Below are positions 42,613 to 53,640 of a stretch of DNA of 64,000 nt, piece after piece. Below the pieces are notes generated by a model. The model saw nothing but the letters and a program-made list of their open reading frames with translations. It searched no databases and was not told the DNA's origin. How positions within the stretch are numbered: the stretch's first letter is position 1; each line of letters starts with the position of its first letter. Origin of the DNA: Macropodus opercularis (Eukaryota; Chordata; Actinopteri; Anabantiformes; Osphronemidae). Location: positions 11,985,501 through 12,049,500 of the forward strand of contig JAUCMP010000028.1 in assembly GCA_030770545.1 (NCBI GenBank), read 5' to 3'. Made by a program: the position numbers and the translations under genes.

Positions 42613-42898
42613 ATGCGTGCGAGGTATTCGTCCAAGGTAAATTACCTTTGCGTGGCAAGTGTTATTCACCGCTCTTCCTTCCTTTTTTTTTTCTCTCCAA
42701 ACGGGAGCAAACTTGTCCCATCGTGCATTGCTGCCAGGGGTCAAACACCCGGGCGAACCACCTGCCAGGTAAGCGTTCCTCGCTTTTTATTTTATTTTAT
42801 ATATATAGATAGATATATAGATAGATATATATATATATACGCGTGCGAGGTATTCGTCCAAGGTAAATTACCTTTGCGTGGCAAGTGTTATTCACCGT
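42613..42898 (+). repeat. 57-bp direct repeat, two copies ~226 bp apart
   Basis: The segment starting GCGTGCGAGGTATTCGTCC and ending GTTATTCACCG occurs at about 42615-42671 and 42841-42897 without visible differences. Between them lie a U1-promoter relic and a (TATA/GATA)-rich stretch at 42797-42838. Confidence 0.85.
42697..42779 (-). pseudogene. U1: Relic of U1 distal element and U1 head, order permuted
   Basis: 42697-42736 resembles the U1 distal element of the array (GGGAGCAAACTTGTCCCATC, then GTGCATTGCTGCC). It is followed by a shrunken U1 5' region (CAGGGGTCAAACACCCGG, then CGAACCACC, then TGCCAGGTAAGCG). In the array these parts occur in the opposite left-right order, so the relic spans a unit junction with U2 and U5 removed. 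Confidence 0.6.
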
Positions 42899-42899
42899 G

Positions 42900-44280
42900 T
42901 GGTTCACGGTGACGGCGTTGAGTGTCCATCCAGTTTGTGCCTTCACCTCATGCTATCACAGCTGGATGGAACTTTACCTGAGCTGTAGAACCAACCTACC
43001 AGAGAAAAGCACACAAGCAGCAGCTACATGACATCACAATGAAACAGGTTCCAGGCAGCTCGTTTAGTTCAGCTGAGGGAAGCTGACATGTCTGTGACAG
43101 AGAGGAGACAGTTCTACAGAACAATTTATCCACACATGCAGACACACACCTGGATCCTGCTTATCACTGCATTTAGAACTGATTGTGTCCATTTGCAAAA
43201 CTCTCAACTTGTTGATAAAATTTAAAATAAGTTTTTCTTTAATTGCACCACATGGTTTATTTTTAAGGTCCAAATAAGCCTGAGCATCTTTATGCCCTAA
43301 CGTTTCTCACCTACAAACATCCCCTTGTGTGAAACTCAGCTTTTTGTAACTTGTAATACATTAGTACACATTTTATTTGGGGATTAACATTTGATGAATC
43401 CATCAAATCCAAAAGCTCTGTCATAACTTAACCCTGTGCTTGTGTCCTGATGCTTTAAGGATTTTGTTCAGTGCTGTAGCAGCAGCATAAATTAAAACCA
43501 CGTTGACACGTGGCTTTCATCTCCTGGGTTAATTGATTTATACACGTATTCGTTTAATCCGTTGACTCGATGCCACATATTAACGCACATTTCCAGGAGT
43601 CCATTTACTACATATTCACTGTAGCCCTGTACAGATGACACATGCTCATAAAACACATACACACAATTTCCCATTAACTCCAAACTACTCAATCTGTCAC
43701 TTCCCTACCGTCTCAGTTTCAAAGTTTGGCTGTAACTGCATCTACGCACTGACACGACGTCGCTATGTGGCATCATTTATGCAGCATCAGTAAACTGGTT
43801 AACCAGCACATTAAGCTACTGATAATTCACGTGCTGTTGAAAACTCTTTGGAAAGTGGGATTATGTGTTTGGGTTTTGGTTGAATCTTTAGAAAAAACTC
43901 CATCACTGATCCAGGACCAGGTTTGCAGCAGTGAGTCAAAGCTGCTCATCAACCACCTTGTGTGAGAGCCGCCTCTTCACGCATTGTCTCTGTTTGTACC
44001 AAGCTGCAGTCGTTGTATCAGGACTAGAGTGAACCTTGTGCTGACCTGATGGATCCAACTCTCATCCTCCTGTGGTCGACTCTCTGTGGTAGAACCTGCT
44101 CAGGCTTTGTCGTCTCGCTTTGTTTCTTCACACATGGTTATTTTCAAGCTGCATTGTTTGTGTGTCAGTCCAGCTCAGCCTCATGTGGATGTGCTCACTT
44201 CCCAGAGTCTTTGAAATGTCTGCTGGACCGTTGCTTTTCATTTCCTGCTTCCAGTCAGATTAAAAACCCAGTAAAAACCT
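42900..44280. other. No gene recognised
   Basis: A/T-rich unique-looking sequence with only short chance ORFs. I see no splice-supported exon, RNA gene or intact repeat. Confidence 0.5.
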
Positions 44281-44281
44281 C

Positions 44282-44690
44282 AGTTCAAAACACTTTATTT
44301 GTCCCCAGGGGGCAGTTGGAGGAAATAGTAAAGCAAGAAACTGTGACAAACTGTAGTTACTGTGAGCCATTAGTGCAAACTTCAGCTAAACAACAGTAAC
44401 AAAGTAGCTGAATGCGACAACACGACATTTACATGTTTACAATGACTAGAACAAAAGCAGCAAAGTGCAGAGTCTCTACATGAGCCTGTGTTACAGAGAG
44501 AATCGGCCTGTGAAGGTGAGAGTCCATGAGTCTATGGAGGAAGTGGGAATATGGGCTGGAAGAGGCTTCTAGTGTGGAGGGTAAAGGGGTGGGGGGCCAG
44601 GCCTGGCCGTGAGCAGAGTCCCTAGGGGCAAAGGTGGAGGGTGGAGAGGGTTCTGACCGCTGGTCCAAAGATTCTGGAGCCACTTCTAAC
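44282..44690 (-). repeat. LINE-like 3' tail (candidate)
   Basis: On the minus strand the segment ends CCCCCTGGGGACAAATAAAG followed by TGTTTTGAACTGAGG, the typical 3' terminus of several fish LINE families. The upstream part has no coding remnant that I can place. Confidence 0.35.
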
Positions 44691-45229
44691 TAAAGCAGCA
44701 TATGAAGAGGAAGGCGATCACACCGCTCCTCAATCCTGCAGATGAGCCGTGGTTCTGTACTGGTCCTGAAAGCAGAGACAGGATGAAAGTGTCAGCGGCT
44801 GGAATGCTCATGAAACAACACATAGATATTAATGGAGGTTATGGAGCGAGAAGCAAAAGATGCTGCAACAGAGTCCAGCTGCTCAGAAAGTTCTCTTTCA
44901 GGACTTTGTGTAAATGTGTCGAAGCACTAAATAAAGCCCCATCAGTAGCACGTGTCAGCATCAGGTGTAATGACCTTTAACCTTCCCAGGCTGGCTGACA
45001 GTGAGTCCTGGTCTTCCTCTGGGCCTCCTCCCGCTGCTACCGACCTACATGGCACCGGCTCCTACTGAGAGAGATGAACCGCTCTTAGTCTGGCCCGTCG
45101 CCTAGGACCTGTTTGTCATGGGTTTAGCCCTGACAACACAGCTCCTAGGGTCACGCGGGCACACAAACTCCTCCACCGCGATAAGGTGTCGGTTCAAGGA
45201 GGAGAAAAACTAGAACACAAACGTTAGTG

Positions 45230-45600
45230 AGGTCAACTTAACATCACATGAACAGTACATTGAAACAAGTACAACAAAAAACTGATACTTACCTTTACTA
45301 ACCCATCAGCTGAACCTAACTTATCTTCACCTAACTTAATACATTTGACTTAAGTAAACCTAACTCAGTTTATCTTAACTTATTAAATGTAAGTGAACTT
45401 AACCTAACCTGTTACAAAGAAACTTAATCTTTATTAACCTAACGATATATTTAACTTAACCTATCTTAACTTATCTTAACTTAATTTATCTTAACTTAAC
45501 AAAATATGCATAAACTTTAACCTAACTAACACACAGAAACTTAACTCAACCTACTGTAACTTAACTTAACCTACTGTAACTTAACTTAACTCTAGATAAA
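45230..45600. repeat. Degenerate AACTTAACCT-type low-complexity tract
   Basis: Irregular repetition of TTAACTTAACCT, TTATCTTAACT and CTACTGTAACTTAA. It is not the vertebrate telomere repeat. Confidence 0.7.
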
Positions 45601-45704
45601 ACGAGTCCAGCGCCTCCTGGACATAAAGGATCTGGGACCAACCTCTTCACCACTAACCTCTAACCTGCTCCTCTCTGTTTGAGAGGGAGCATATTCTCTA
45701 GACC

Positions 45705-46286
45705 TTAGAGACACTGGTGGATGTCTCCACGCTTCAACCTCCCAGGCTGAGACTTGTCTGACAGGACTCTGACTAAACTAGTCAGAGTCCTGTGCATCCA
45801 GGGTGTAGAGGATCTGAGGCCCGTCGAAGTCGACGGCTGAGGTTCCTCAAGGTCGTCCTCAGCATCCACACGCTGCCTCTTACCTGCTGTACTTACCTGC
45901 TCCAGGTCGCTCTCTTCCCTGCTCCTCTTCGTCGCAGACCGAAGTCCTGACGTCGAGGGAGCAGAGAGAGGAGACCTGGGTGGGACCAGAGGAGGAGGAG
46001 GAGGAGGAGGACCAGCAGCAGCCACAGGAGGAACCGCCGGTTCCACACTTACCTCAGGAACCGGCCGTTCCTCCTGTTCCAGACCGCAGTCTGGTGGCAG
46101 CTGCTGGACGAGGGGAGGGGGGCGCAGGTCGTCCTCGTCTTCGGTCATGGAACCATAACCAGAATCGGAGTCGCCCCAGCCCACTACGTCCTCCCACACG
46201 TCCTCGTCCTCATCGTCATCGTCTTCCCACTCGCTGTCGGTTTCCTCTGCGCGGTCGTCCAGCTCGTTGAGGAACAGCTCGTCCAT
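45705..46286 (-). CDS. Acidic, proline-rich hypothetical protein (possible exon)
   Basis: About 193 residues from the ATG at 46286 (MDELFLNELDDRAEE). The frame opens 19 codons earlier, but a splice-acceptor-like TTTCTAAG lies just before this ATG. It shows an acidic run (residues ~20-55), a proline run (PPPPPPP) and a nuclear-localisation-like KRSREESDLEQ...GKRQRVD followed by PSTST. The composition recalls the N-terminal regions of teleost pim-like kinases, but no kinase domain follows. A 14-bp hairpin lies near its 3' end. The function is not known. Confidence 0.35.
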   Translation of the reverse strand: MDELFLNELDDRAEETDSEWEDDDDEDEDVWEDVVGWGDSDSGYGSMTEDEDDLRPPPLVQQLPPDCGLEQEERPVPEVSVEPAVPPVAAAGPPPPPPPLVPPRSPLSAPSTSGLRSATKRSREESDLEQVSTAGKRQRVDAEDDLEEPQPSTSTGLRSSTPWMHRTLTSLVRVLSDKSQPGRLKRGDIHQCL

Positions 46287-46349
46287 CCTTAGAAAGGGAC
46301 AAAGCACCAGAACACTTAGTACGGCAACAACTTCCCAGGACATCCTTTG

Positions 46350-47728
46350 TTGGTGACAGAGGAAAGCAGACAGTTATGTCTTAAACAGTTAAAAGCCGAA
46401 TTTGCTTAAATCTGCGTAGAAGCTGAAACAGTTGAGCTGGAGTTAAAGCAGTTAAAGAAAGTTGAAATACATTGACAAAAGCTGATCTATTGTAAATGCC
46501 CAGAACGGCAGCTTCTATATCAGAGGCCAGTTTTACATGCATTGAGGGACTGTCCAAGTACCAAAAACAACTTGCAAATTATCAGTCACAATTAGAGGGC
46601 AGTAACAAAACTGATTTCATTTACTTAACACAATGTGGAGGAGTTGTCCCCCTTACAACTGCATTGCCTTCAAGGCAGCTTTAACAAGATCTTTGCCAAG
46701 GTTCCAAGCCAGTGCTCTGGTGTGATCTCCTACTGCAACCACATGAATTTGCATGTGTGGTGGACAAATGTAGGGCCTTTTTAGCATTGCTTTTGACACA
46801 CTGTGTAATGTGTTAAAGATCATCAAAGAGTACAGCAGCATAACCATTAGATCATTTCAAATGTAACCGAAACATAGCTGGAGAAAAAGAGCTGAACGCA
46901 ATAATGCAGTTCCAGGAAACAACCAGAAGATCGGGCTTTGATTACAAAAGCTTAGTGTATAACCTGTAAAGTCAGGGTCTGAAACAAAGTAGTGTTGAAG
47001 TAACTTGAAACACCTTTCTGCCACATTGGTTTTAAGGAAAGTTTTTCAGTTATTGGGGTTTCTAGCTGTTCATAAATACCGTTTACGCTCTTTACGAAAC
47101 AGGAGAAGCGGTTTACTGAAATCACCAAATAAGAAACAGTTGATCATATCCTTAGAAATTTGCCAGTCACAGCACAGGTGTTCCTGGTTTTCATCTACGC
47201 CAGTCTACCACAGCTGATCCCAGTTGTCTAACTACTGCCACCTGTTTATCAATTGCAGAAGTTGAACGGTTTCTGTTGCTCAACGCATGTGGGACTGATT
47301 GCAACCACTCCCAGCTTGTGGTGCTCACTGATGTGAAATGGCCAAGTAGAGGAGAATTCCTGCAGAAAGTTTGCGACCTCTGTCCAAAGATTAAATTGTT
47401 GGTCTTCAAGACTTGAGCAACATGGTAAATGAGCCTTAGAGCCAGTTTGTAAAGACAAAACTACAATCAACACAATTAGTTCAGTTAATGTTGTCCTCCA
47501 AGCTGCGGCACCACGATTTTGGTAAATTTCAGTACTTTGCAGCAGAGCTGGAAACGGGCCGTTTTAGCTGAACTCGTCTGCAGTGCAAGATTTTGAGACT
47601 ACAGGCTGACAATAGCGTTCAGGGCTCACACAATGTGGTATAATATTTGAATGCAACACTGGAGACCGTTTTTCCTTTCATGGGAAAATATCAAGTGAAA
47701 AAACACAAACAAACCATAGTACATATAT
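46350..47728. other. No gene recognised
   Basis: A/T-rich sequence downstream of the host OB-fold gene, with only short ORFs. The 47250-47470 minus-strand frames look like decayed coding sequence but I cannot assign them. Confidence 0.45.
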
Positions 47729-47941
47729 TCAGGAATTTATTTCTGTGATTAAGTTACCACAGGTTTTATATTTTATGGTAACTGAGCCTTTGCTCAGTTG
47801 TGCCTCAAATGGCTCCCATTTCACAGCTTCAATTTTAAGCACGTCGTCACTCATTAGGAGCAGGTCCAGGAAGCCTGGCACTGAAGACTCCATTACCCCC
47901 ACCACCTCGCCAACAGTTTCGTCAGTGGCCTCTGTCACCCC
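47729..47941 (-). CDS. Host OB-fold-like gene, last coding exon (exon 4)
   Basis: Begins after TTTTTTTCTTGACAG (acceptor) in phase 0 with GVTEATDETVGEVVGV and ends at a TGA after ITEINS, 70 residues. It follows exon 3 across a 5.3-kb intron that contains the endogenous retrovirus. The segment is acidic at first and then mixed. It may form the C-terminal helix and strands of the protein. The protein is not named. Confidence 0.6.
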   Translation of the reverse strand, partial: GVTEATDETVGEVVGVMESSVPGFLDLLLMSDDVLKIEAVKWEPFEAQLSKGSVTIKYKTCGNLITEINS

Positions 47942-47978
47942 CTGTCAAGAAAAAAACAAAAAAATAAAAGTTAGTTTG

Positions 47979-48528
47979 TGTTGAGCTGCTCTCCCAATCC
48001 CAGCTCTGCGCGTTCGTTGAATGATGAGGAGAAACGTCTGATAAAAATCAGTCTTGCTTTTATTTCAAACTTGAAGAATAATAATGTACAGGCCTGGGTC
48101 AGTCTGTCCCTATACTATACAGCATATAGTCAGGGCACGAAGTCTGACTGACACTGTCTGTCCCTCGACCCACACTTTTATGCTGGACAGAGCATCTTTC
48201 TGTGGTGTAACAGGATCCTGATGCCGTGGTCTGGTGTTCGTCTCCATGGCTGGTTTATTGGTGTCTTATCTTCTCCGTTGCTTTGTGGTCCCATAACCTA
48301 TGGATCCAAGCACATTCCTTCTACAGACATTCACATGTTTCACTCCCTACTTATCTTATTTTCTGCCGTGTCTGGGTGCATCTGGTTCCTCTACTATTCT
48401 CTAAATCTGATGTGTGTGTTTCAAACTATACTTTAATACATTCGGCTTGTTCTGTTTTCTGCATGCATCCTACTATCTAAGCTTTCAACTACTATTTTAA
48501 CTACTACTTAACTATTTAGATTCCTACA
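47979..48528 (-). repeat. 3' LTR of the endogenous retrovirus
   Basis: In element orientation it starts TGTAGGAATC and ends CTCAACA (TG...CA). It has a CATAAAAG TATA-like box near 48180 and an AATAAA at 48059-48064, giving a U3-R-U5 layout with R/U5 at the left. Confidence 0.93.
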
Positions 48529-48541
48529 ATTCCCCCTTTTG
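48529..48541 (-). promoter_or_regulatory. Polypurine tract
   Basis: AAAAGGGGGAAT on the minus strand directly abuts U3 of the 3' LTR; it primes plus-strand DNA synthesis in retroviruses. Confidence 0.85.
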
Positions 48542-48562
48542 GTCTCTCATCCGAGAGACCAC

Positions 48563-48920
48563 TTACAACACCGCCATGACTGCTATATCTTCCTGTTCGT
48601 CCTCCTCGTCGTTTGGTGCGCCTCCTCTAAGCAGTGGCATCTGTGTAGCAGGAGCATCCCTGCCTTCTATTGCAGTCACTATTAAATGCTGACACAAAGC
48701 TCGGATGCAGGGAATACAGCAGCATCCACACAAGATTAGAGCCGTCACCATTCCTGACGAGACATTGGTCCCTATGACTCGCCGCTCTGCCCTTCCTCTC
48801 CAGTTTGAGATGGTGACGCCTCCACTCTTTCCATCTCAAGGTTCCTAAAACAGTTCCTATAGCCAGCACAGCAATCACACATACAATTAACTTCTTATAT
48901 GGCCATGTCCATGCCATCAT
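48563..48920 (-). pseudogene. env remnant: signal peptide and transmembrane tail
   Basis: At 48920 a frame starts MMAWTWPYKK followed by a hydrophobic VIAVLAIG core, as in an Env signal peptide. The 48751-48563 frame encodes a cysteine-rich membrane segment (LILCGCCCIPCI) and a cytoplasmic tail. The receptor-binding and fusion parts between them are absent and the two pieces are in different frames. It cannot encode a working envelope. Confidence 0.7.
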
Positions 48921-49000
48921 GTTTTTTTTTTTTTTTTTTCTCTCTCTTTTTTATCTATATCTTTCACTAATACCCTTTAGTGAAAAAGCTTTCGACTTTC

Positions 49001-49300
49001 TTAGGGGGTTACAGAGGAACTTTCAAGAGCCCGGAGATCTCTCTCTGTACTTCTTACGTCTCTGGCTGGCTCATCTGTTGGAGCACACATGCTCCAGTGA
49101 TACCATATGTCACCTTTCCCCTTCAGTCTCACTGCATGGGATGTTCGCTCCGTCACTTGGAACGGTCCTGTCCACCGTGGCTCAGACCACTTCCTCCTTA
49201 TCACTTTCAAAAGGACCCACTCAGCCGTATGTGGTTTCTTGGACTCTGTAGATCCTTTGGCTCCTGTAACCTGCGTAGAGAATACTGCAACGAGAGCTGT
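49001..49300 (-). pseudogene. pol remnant: integrase C-terminal domain
   Basis: The frame reads AEWVLLK, EPRWTGPFQV and a W.H-type end (IWYHWSMCAP). This matches the C-terminal SH3-like domain of gammaretroviral integrases. It stops at 49001. The catalytic core, RNase H and most of RT upstream are deleted. Confidence 0.75.
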
Positions 49301-49383
49301 TAGTTTTCATGACACACTTTGTACCCTCTACGGGGCATCACAGTTAACTGCAGAGTGTGTGATTCATTCTCTCCACTTTTAAA

Positions 49384-51591
49384 TCATGCCGTCCAATACT
49401 TGCCAGTGCCTTGTTTTTCTACAGGTAGTATAGGAGTATTCCATGCTGAAGTCGAGGGTTCTAATACACCACTCTGTAATAACCCATAAATAGTGTCTGC
49501 TATCCCTGCCTCTGCTTCGGCTTTCTGTCGATACTGTGGTTGCCATAATGGCGGAGTGGGCTGCAGGGTGAATGTGACCGGAGCTAGGGAACTGGAAAAA
49601 CCAACATCTGTGGGGCCCTGTGACCACAACGTGCTAGGCAGAGCGTCTAACATATCTGCAGCCAACTCGTGATCAGATTTTTCACGGCCATGGTGCCGAG
49701 TTAGTAACTGATGTTCAAGTACAACCACATCAGATGTAGTTTGTGTGATTTTATAAGATGAATGTTCAGGTGAGTATTGGACATTAGGAAGTTGCGTTGT
49801 TACCCAATCAGTACTTTCAGCCAATCGTTTGGCCATCGGGCCTAGATCTTTAGCTTGGTGTCCAGGATTTATTGCCAACGAGACATGAGGCACCGCCTCC
49901 GCACCCATCTCATACCAGGCAGCCTGATCTGCTGTCAACTGGACACTGCCCACTACTCCTTCTGGCTGTTTTTTCAATTCCATTTCTGAACCTTCCTCTT
50001 CCTCTTTCTGCTGTGCCTTATGTAAATGGTGCAACAGGTGGCGTTCCCACGTCTCAGTGGAACCTCCCGGTGCATCTGGATTATCTTCCATGCTTTGTCT
50101 TACTTCTTTTGACACTCCCTTTAACACTGCTCGCCTGAACAACTCCTCTTGCATTTGAGTGGAGTGTGGGTGCACCCCCGTAGCATCAACCCATTCTGTT
50201 TTACACCTATGTAAAAAAGTGGCCGGTTTTTCCCCCTTCTTAGGTGTACACGTGATCTGATGTGTCTGGCCTCTAGGGGCCGGGAAACGTTCTCTCATAG
50301 CTCTACCCACATTTGTGGCCCACTGGTCAAATGGCTCACTATCATCTACCATCAACAGTCCTGCTCTTGCCTCTATTTGTTCTACTTCCCAGGTGGACAT
50401 AATCTGCCCCATCAGGGCCCTCCAATCACCTACTCCCAGTCTCTGGCCCATGGTCAACTGCTCCAACTTGCTCAACCACCTTCCCCCACCCTCTGTGGGA
50501 TGTGGAAGTTTCTCTAAAATTGCTGTCATGTCTCCAAACTGCCATGGTTTATATTGGATTCTGCCCCCTTTTGAAAGCAAGGGGTATTGGTGGTGTATGT
50601 GGTCACCACCTGGTGCTGAATTACGTCTAGGTCTAAGGTCATATCTGTGGGACACGGGTGGCTCATCTGTGTGTGTTGTCAGTTTTCCCTTAATGGTGAC
50701 GTCAATCCCTGCTTGACTCCTCCTTTCACTCTCCTCTTGTCTCCTACTTTCCCTTCTTCTCCTGTTTCTAAAAGCTTCCTCTCCTTCTTCGTCACTTTGC
50801 ATGCTTCTACTTTCTCCTTCTAACTCTATCCCTGACTTCCATCCTATTGCCTGTTCCTCCTTCCTCATCTCTTTTCTCTTAATTAATTCCTGATCTTGCT
50901 GCTGAGCTGCAGCAAGCACACGCATCGTTTCCCTAGTTTCGTTATCTCTGCTCCAATCTACTCCACTGGCTCCTCCACTGTCCTGCTGCTCCTCTACATC
51001 TAACTGACCTCCCTTCACATTCCACAGAGGCATCTGTTTATACGGTGGGGGCAGCGTAGTAAGTGCAGATGTGTGCTTTAAATCAGGATAGATGTTTACA
51101 TATGTCGGTGGTCGTGTCTGCCCTACTGTGGTGTGTGGTGTTAACTCTGTCTCCTGTTTTTTCACTGAACTATCAGTGAGTTCCTGTTGTTTGTCTTTCC
51201 CTCTTTTTGCAATAATTTTAGTTCCCCATGCTGCCAATGCCATATTGTGCACTATTCGCCTATTTTCCTCTTTTTGTTCTAATTCTGTTTTCCACTTTCT
51301 CTTCACGATTAAACCTTTTACTTCTTCTTTGCTGTGTTCTTTTGTTGCCTGTAATGCAGCCACATCCTCCCTGGCTAAAACTTCTGCTAGATCTCCTCTG
51401 TCCTCATCTTTCCAAACTCCCTTCTTTTTTAATTCTTCATATTTACCATCATAAATTTTTCTTTGTCGATCTCGATCTTTCTTTTCAAAACCACTTATCA
51501 ACTGTTCACGAGCTTTTTTCCACTGATTCAACATTGTCAGTGGCCTGCAGCCGCCTTCATCAACACACTCAAGATCTAATTCACTCTCCAT
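49384..51591 (-). pseudogene. gag fused to RT N-terminus (internally deleted gag-pol)
   Basis: An open frame of 735 codons from the ATG at 51591. Residues ~1-330 are charged matrix/p12-like sequence. Residues ~345-550 look like a gammaretroviral capsid (YPLLSKGGRIQYKPWQFGD onward, an MHR-like segment with FLHRCKTEW). No nucleocapsid knuckle and no DTG protease follow. A linker leads to the start of RT (LPSTLWS, SAWNTPILPVEKQGTGKYW), where the frame ends at a deletion junction. It could be expressed as a gag-like protein but cannot replicate by itself. Confidence 0.75.
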
Positions 51592-51773
51592 TTTTCTCCT
51601 CCTGAGATTTCACTTCTCTCACTCACAGGAGTGAGAAAGAAAAAACAAACAAACAAACAAACAAGCAAACAAAACAAACAAAACACTTTGTTATCACCGT
51701 TAGATTTCCACTCTCTCACCGGTGACTTTTCAACTCTTCAACACATCAACAACTATTCCACTAACTTGCAATA

Positions 51774-52255
51774 TTTTAAGGGAGCACCAAATCCCTAGGG
51801 GTCCTACACCCGGAATCTTTCAGACACTGCCCCTTTTTTTTTTCTTTTTGTTATTAATTTGTGTCTGTAGCTTTCCAACTGGTGGCCGTAATTTTAGTTG
51901 TATCACAACAGAGGTTCACAACTCAGTCTTTTAAGGGAGCACCAAATCCCTAGGTTCTACCAAACCGGAATCTTTCAGACACTTCACCCTTTTTTTTTGT
52001 CTTTTAATTTTTAATTTGTGTCTGCAGTTTTCCAACTAGTGGCCGTAATTTTAGTTGTATCACAACAGAGGTTCACAACTCAGTCTTTTAAGGGAGCACC
52101 AAATCCCTAGGTTCCACCAAACCGGAATCTTTCAGACACTTCACCCTTTTTTTTTTGTCTTTTTGTTTTTAATTTGTGTCTGCAGTTTTCCAACTAGTGG
52201 CCGTAATTTTAGTTGTATCACTACCACAACAGAGGTTCACAACTCAGTCTTTTAA
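51774..52255 (-). repeat. Three tandem ~155-164-bp repeats in the retroviral leader
   Basis: Copies begin with TTTTAAGGGAGCACCAAATC at 51774, 51929 and 52086, and each ends before an AACTCAGTC. Each holds a T-run and GTGGCCGTAATTTTAGTTGT. They lie between PBS and gag, where packaging or splice-control signals occur in retroviruses; any function is inferred. Confidence 0.85.
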
Positions 52256-52582
52256 TGTCCTTGTCAGGACATTATAGGCACCACACCCGTGATTTCACTT
52301 CTCTTATCCTTTTTACTCTTTTTCTTTTAACTTATCTCTTATCCTTTTACTTTTTTACTTTTAACTTTACTCTTATCCTTTTTCTTTTTTAATTAATTAT
52401 TATTCTTCAAATTTTAATTTACAGAACTGGATTCCTATCCATGACACAGTTTTTTTAGAGTTTCCAATATGCAGAAATTTGAAACTTAACAGGTTTTCTG
52501 CTTACCTTGTTTTAATCCTGGCCAGGCTACTGTGTCACAAACAGGTCCTCAGTTCTCGTTCCAAATCTGTCTCTCCTTCACC

Positions 52583-52600
52583 ATCACGTCGGGGTCACCA
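52583..52600 (-). promoter_or_regulatory. Primer binding site, tRNA-Trp
   Basis: TGGTGACCCCGACGTGAT on the minus strand is complementary over 18 nt to the 3' end of vertebrate tRNA-Trp as I know it. It begins 3 nt after the 5' LTR (ATT spacer). Confidence 0.92.
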
Positions 52601-52603
52601 AAT

Positions 52604-53153
52604 TGTTGAGCTGCTCTCCCAATCCCAGCTCTGCGCGTTCGTTGAATGATGAGGAGAAACGTCTGATAAAAATCAGTCTTGCTTTTATTTCAAACTTGAA
52701 GAATAATAATGTACAGGCCTGGGTCAGTCTGTCCCTATACTATACAGCATATAGTCAGGGCACGAAGTCTGACTGACACTGTCTGTCCCTCGACCCACAC
52801 TTTTATGCTGGACAGAGCATCTTTCTGTGGTGTAACAGGATCCTGATGCCGTGGTCTGGTGTTCGTCTCCATGGCTGGTTTATTGGTGTCTTATCTTCTC
52901 CGTTGCTTTGTGGTCCCATAACCTATGGATCCAAGCACATTCCTTCTACAGACATTCACATGTTTCACTCCCTACTTATCTTATTTTCTGCCGTGTCTGG
53001 GTGCATCTGGTTCCTCTACTATTCTCTAAATCTGATGTGTGTGTTTCAAACTATACTTTAATACATTCGGCTTGTTCTGTTTTCTGCATGCATCCTACTA
53101 TCTAAGCTTTCAACTACTATTTTAACTACTACTTAACTATTTAGATTCCTACA
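52604..53153 (-). repeat. 5' LTR of the endogenous retrovirus
   Basis: 550 bp, same length as the 3' LTR and with no difference I could find by eye. It carries the same TATA-like box and AATAAA. In element orientation it drives transcription into the leader. Confidence 0.93.
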
Positions 53154-53246
53154 ATTGTCATGTAATCATTAGATGGTATTACTCAGTGGCCACAGGACCA
53201 TTGAAATTGTCAGAAGTGTGTTCTATTGCTTCATTTAAAGACCTAC

Positions 53247-53393
53247 CTCAACCGTTGTGAAATTAGTGGACTGCAGCTGGAGTCCATAACTACCATCTCT
53301 ACTCTTCAGATGGGAGACACGAATCCAGGACCCCAGCTGCAGGTCTTCCAACGCTGCCTCCCGCCAGAGAGACATGGCTACTCGCGCTGTGTC
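53247..53393 (-). CDS. Host OB-fold-like gene, exon 3
   Basis: Acceptor TTTCCAG before 53393 and donor GTAGGT after 53247; 49 codons, phase 0 at both ends. It encodes DTARVAMSLWREAALEDL...GSWIRVSHLK...LQLQSTNFTTVE. The run of a strand, an SLW motif, a short helix and a second strand is the pattern of OB-fold nucleic-acid-binding domains (RPA/SSB type). That is a pattern-based inference. The retrovirus lies in the next intron. Confidence 0.65.
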
Positions 53394-53571
53394 CTGGAAA
53401 CGATACAAGAGTTGATGTAGTGGCATAAGCTAAAGTGAAGTAAGCACAGGGTACTAATGATCATTTCATAACTTTTATCTCTACAAGATAGATGTAAAAA
53501 GTAGTGAAGACATTTGAGTCATCACTAATGAAAGTTGCTTAAAACAGAAGGAAACAATAAACAAATTAGAC

Positions 53572-53640
53572 CCTCTGCAGTGTGACGCGTCGTAGGGGAA
53601 CAGTTTCTTTCCCCGACTTAATCTTCTTTATCACAGACAC
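53572..53640 (-). CDS. Host OB-fold-like gene, exon 2
   Basis: Acceptor CTCCTCTTCAG and 23 codons in phase 0: VSVIKKIKSGKETVPLRR, then VTLQR. The donor would be AGG/GTCTAA, a weak GT site. It supplies the first strands of the OB fold. Confidence 0.55.

Larger units (their letters stand above)
47979..53153 (-). mobile_element. Endogenous retrovirus (gammaretrovirus-like), internally deleted, tRNA-Trp PBS
   Basis: Two 550-bp LTRs bound a 4.1-kb interior with a PBS, a leader with three tandem repeats, a gag-to-RT open frame, an integrase C-terminal remnant, a shrunken env and a PPT. Protease, most of pol and most of env are missing. No clear flanking target duplication is visible. It lies in the last intron of the host gene, in the gene's orientation. 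The LTRs show no difference by eye, suggesting a recent insertion. Confidence 0.9.

Noticed and set aside
44049..44399. 116-aa plus-strand ORF (MDPTLILLWST...)
   Set aside because: No domain, and it runs into LINE-tail-like sequence; treated as chance.
45230..45600. Interstitial telomere repeat
   Set aside because: The tract is AACTTAACCT-like and irregular, not TTAGGG.
47979..53153. Target site duplication of the provirus
   Set aside because: The bases flanking the two LTRs (GTTTG left, ATTGT right) do not match for 4-6 bp.
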